DNA from: Tunturiibacter gelidiferens
GTDB taxonomy: Bacteria; Acidobacteriota; Terriglobia; Terriglobales; Acidobacteriaceae
NCBI RefSeq assembly: GCF_013410115.1
Contig: NZ_JACCCV010000001.1
Span: 2,790,001 to 2,854,000 of the forward strand
DNA: 64,000 bases
Reading direction: 5' to 3'
In this document: positions 63,116 through 64,000 of the stretch, one piece after another
Layout of the letters: the number at the start of each line of letters is the position of its first letter
Position numbering within the stretch: the first letter of the stretch is position 1
Notes under the pieces: model-generated
What the model was told of the DNA's origin: nothing
The model's database searches: none
Seen by the model: only the letters and a program-made list of their open reading frames with translations
Position numbers and translations under genes: made by a program

Positions 63116-64000
63116 TCAAAGTTTTCTAGGGCGAGAAATTCCCAGCTTTTGCATCCTAAATTGCAGCGTGGGACGCTTAATTCCAAGCCTTGCGGCAGCT
63201 CCGTTCGGCCCCGCAAAGACCCAGTTAGTCTGCTCCAGAATCGAGAGAATATGCTTTCTTTCAATCTCTTCCAGGGTCGTAGCTCCGTTCAACTGACCGT
63301 TCGCATCGGTGGGTTTCGTCTTCAGTCCTGCGAGCGGCACCTGAAGCTCAGGCCCCTTCGATAAAATGACCGCCCGTTCGATGACGTTTTGAAGTTCACG
63401 AATATTCCCGGGCCACGGATAACTGACCATCGAATTCATCGTTTCAGTCGAGATCGTATCGATCTCCTTCGACATGTTGCGGGCAAAATGCTGGGCAAAG
63501 TGCCTGACGAGAAACGGGATATCTTCCTTGCGCTCTCTCAGTGGTGGAACATAGATTGGGAACACGTTCAACCGATAGAACAAGTCGGATCGAAACCGTT
63601 GTTCTTCCACCATCGCATTCAGATCGCGGTTCGTGGCTGCAATGAGACGGGCGTCAGTACGCAGAGTGCGCGAGTTTCCTAACCGTTCGAACTCCCGCTC
63701 CTGCAGGACACGTAAGAGCTTCGGCTGAAGATCCAGAGGGATCTCACTGACTTCATCAAGAAAGATGGTCCCTTGCGACGCTAGTTCGAAACGGCCCATC
63801 CTCTGAGCGATGGCGCCGGTGAATGCTCCCTTCTCATGCCCGAAGAGTTCGCTCTCCAGTAAACCCGTCGGAATGGCAGCGCAGTTCAGCTTCACAAAGG
63901 GGTGGGTGCGACGGCGGCTGAGGTTGTGGACCGCACGAGCGATCAGCTCCTTTCCGCTTCCCGTCTCTCCTTGGATAAGAACGGTTGAGTTAGTTGGCGC
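63116..64000 (-). CDS. Sigma-54-dependent transcriptional activator (partial)
   Basis: The C-terminal 294 codons of a bacterial enhancer-binding protein; the 5' part lies beyond the window. The Walker A GETGSGKE is visible near the edge, followed by the sigma-54-contacting GAFTGA, the Walker B LDEVSEIP, and [13 protein letters not shown]. The end has a Fis-like HTH ([20 protein letters not shown] then [16 protein letters not shown]). It remodels RNA polymerase with sigma-54 at enhancer-dependent promoters. The sensory domain cannot be seen. An apparent internal start (at 63895) is not the gene start. Confidence 0.93.
   Translation of the reverse strand, partial: APTNSTVLIQGETGSGKELIARAVHNLSRRRTHPFVKLNCAAIPTGLLESELFGHEKGAFTGAIAQRMGRFELASQGTIFLDEVSEIPLDLQPKLLRVLQEREFERLGNSRTLRTDARLIAATNRDLNAMVEEQRFRSDLFYRLNVFPIYVPPLRERKEDIPFLVRHFAQHFARNMSKEIDTISTETMNSMVSYPWPGNIRELQNVIERAVILSKGPELQVPLAGLKTKPTDANGQLNGATTLEEIERKHILSILEQTNWVFAGPNGAAARLGIKRPTLQFRMQKLGISRPRKL

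Overview
The window looks like chromosomal DNA of an acidobacterium (Acidobacteriota, class Terriglobia, Edaphobacter/Granulicella/Terriglobus-like). That is inferred from the mixture of families: long Ser/Thr kinases with TPR tails, secreted proteins built on carboxypeptidase-regulatory-like repeats, a lipase-maturation-factor homologue, a SYLF protein, a CorE-like ECF sigma factor, and many GTG/TTG starts. No rRNA, CRISPR array, insertion sequence or phage gene was seen.

Layout. 0.1-2.4 kb: metallo-hydrolase, secG, and a LuxR-type regulator with a degenerate receiver. 2.7-7.3 kb: sugar-nucleotide and lipid-carrier genes of exopolysaccharide synthesis (UDP-xylose synthase type epimerase, UDP-glucose dehydrogenase, polyprenyl glycosylphosphotransferase). 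7.6-18.9 kb: housekeeping and stress genes (lipase maturation factor homologue, HxlR regulator, tRNA-Leu, SYLF lipoprotein-like protein, large arginine/lysine/ornithine decarboxylase, metal-type ECF sigma factor with a Cys-rich micro-ORF, HAD hydrolase, Ser/Thr kinase). 19.0-31.2 kb: a compact nine-gene minus-strand operon with five B12-type radical SAM enzymes, a SPASM-type radical SAM enzyme, two methyltransferases and a methyltransferase-amidohydrolase fusion. This is the most unusual part of the window. 31.3-34.5 kb, divergent: an HPr-kinase-like P-loop protein, an orphan ORF, a CuA-type cupredoxin and a PF14907-like nucleotidyltransferase. 34.9-41.5 kb: polysaccharide export protein, Wzz-like protein and two glycosyltransferases. 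41.9-46.8 kb: two-component system, porin-like protein and plastocyanin-like protein in one operon. 46.8-47.7 kb: decayed gene remnants. 47.9-57.1 kb: GH13 amylase, LytTR two-component pair, and a divergent RND efflux pair. 57.6-64 kb: a membrane-anchored orphan domain protein, tRNA-Ser, two carboxypeptidase-regulatory-like secreted proteins, a STAS protein, and a sigma-54 activator cut by the window edge.

How it fits together. The two polysaccharide blocks (2.7-7.3 and 33-41.5 kb) supply precursor, carrier priming, chain-length control, glycosyl transfer and export. No polymerase, flippase or tyrosine kinase is visible here. The radical SAM operon has overlapping genes throughout and so is probably co-transcribed. 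It could make or C-methylate a small molecule, lipid, peptide or surface glycan, but the sequence alone does not reveal the product. The AT-richer composition of about 31-42 kb against the GC-rich 47-61 kb suggests by eye that the middle of the window has a different history.
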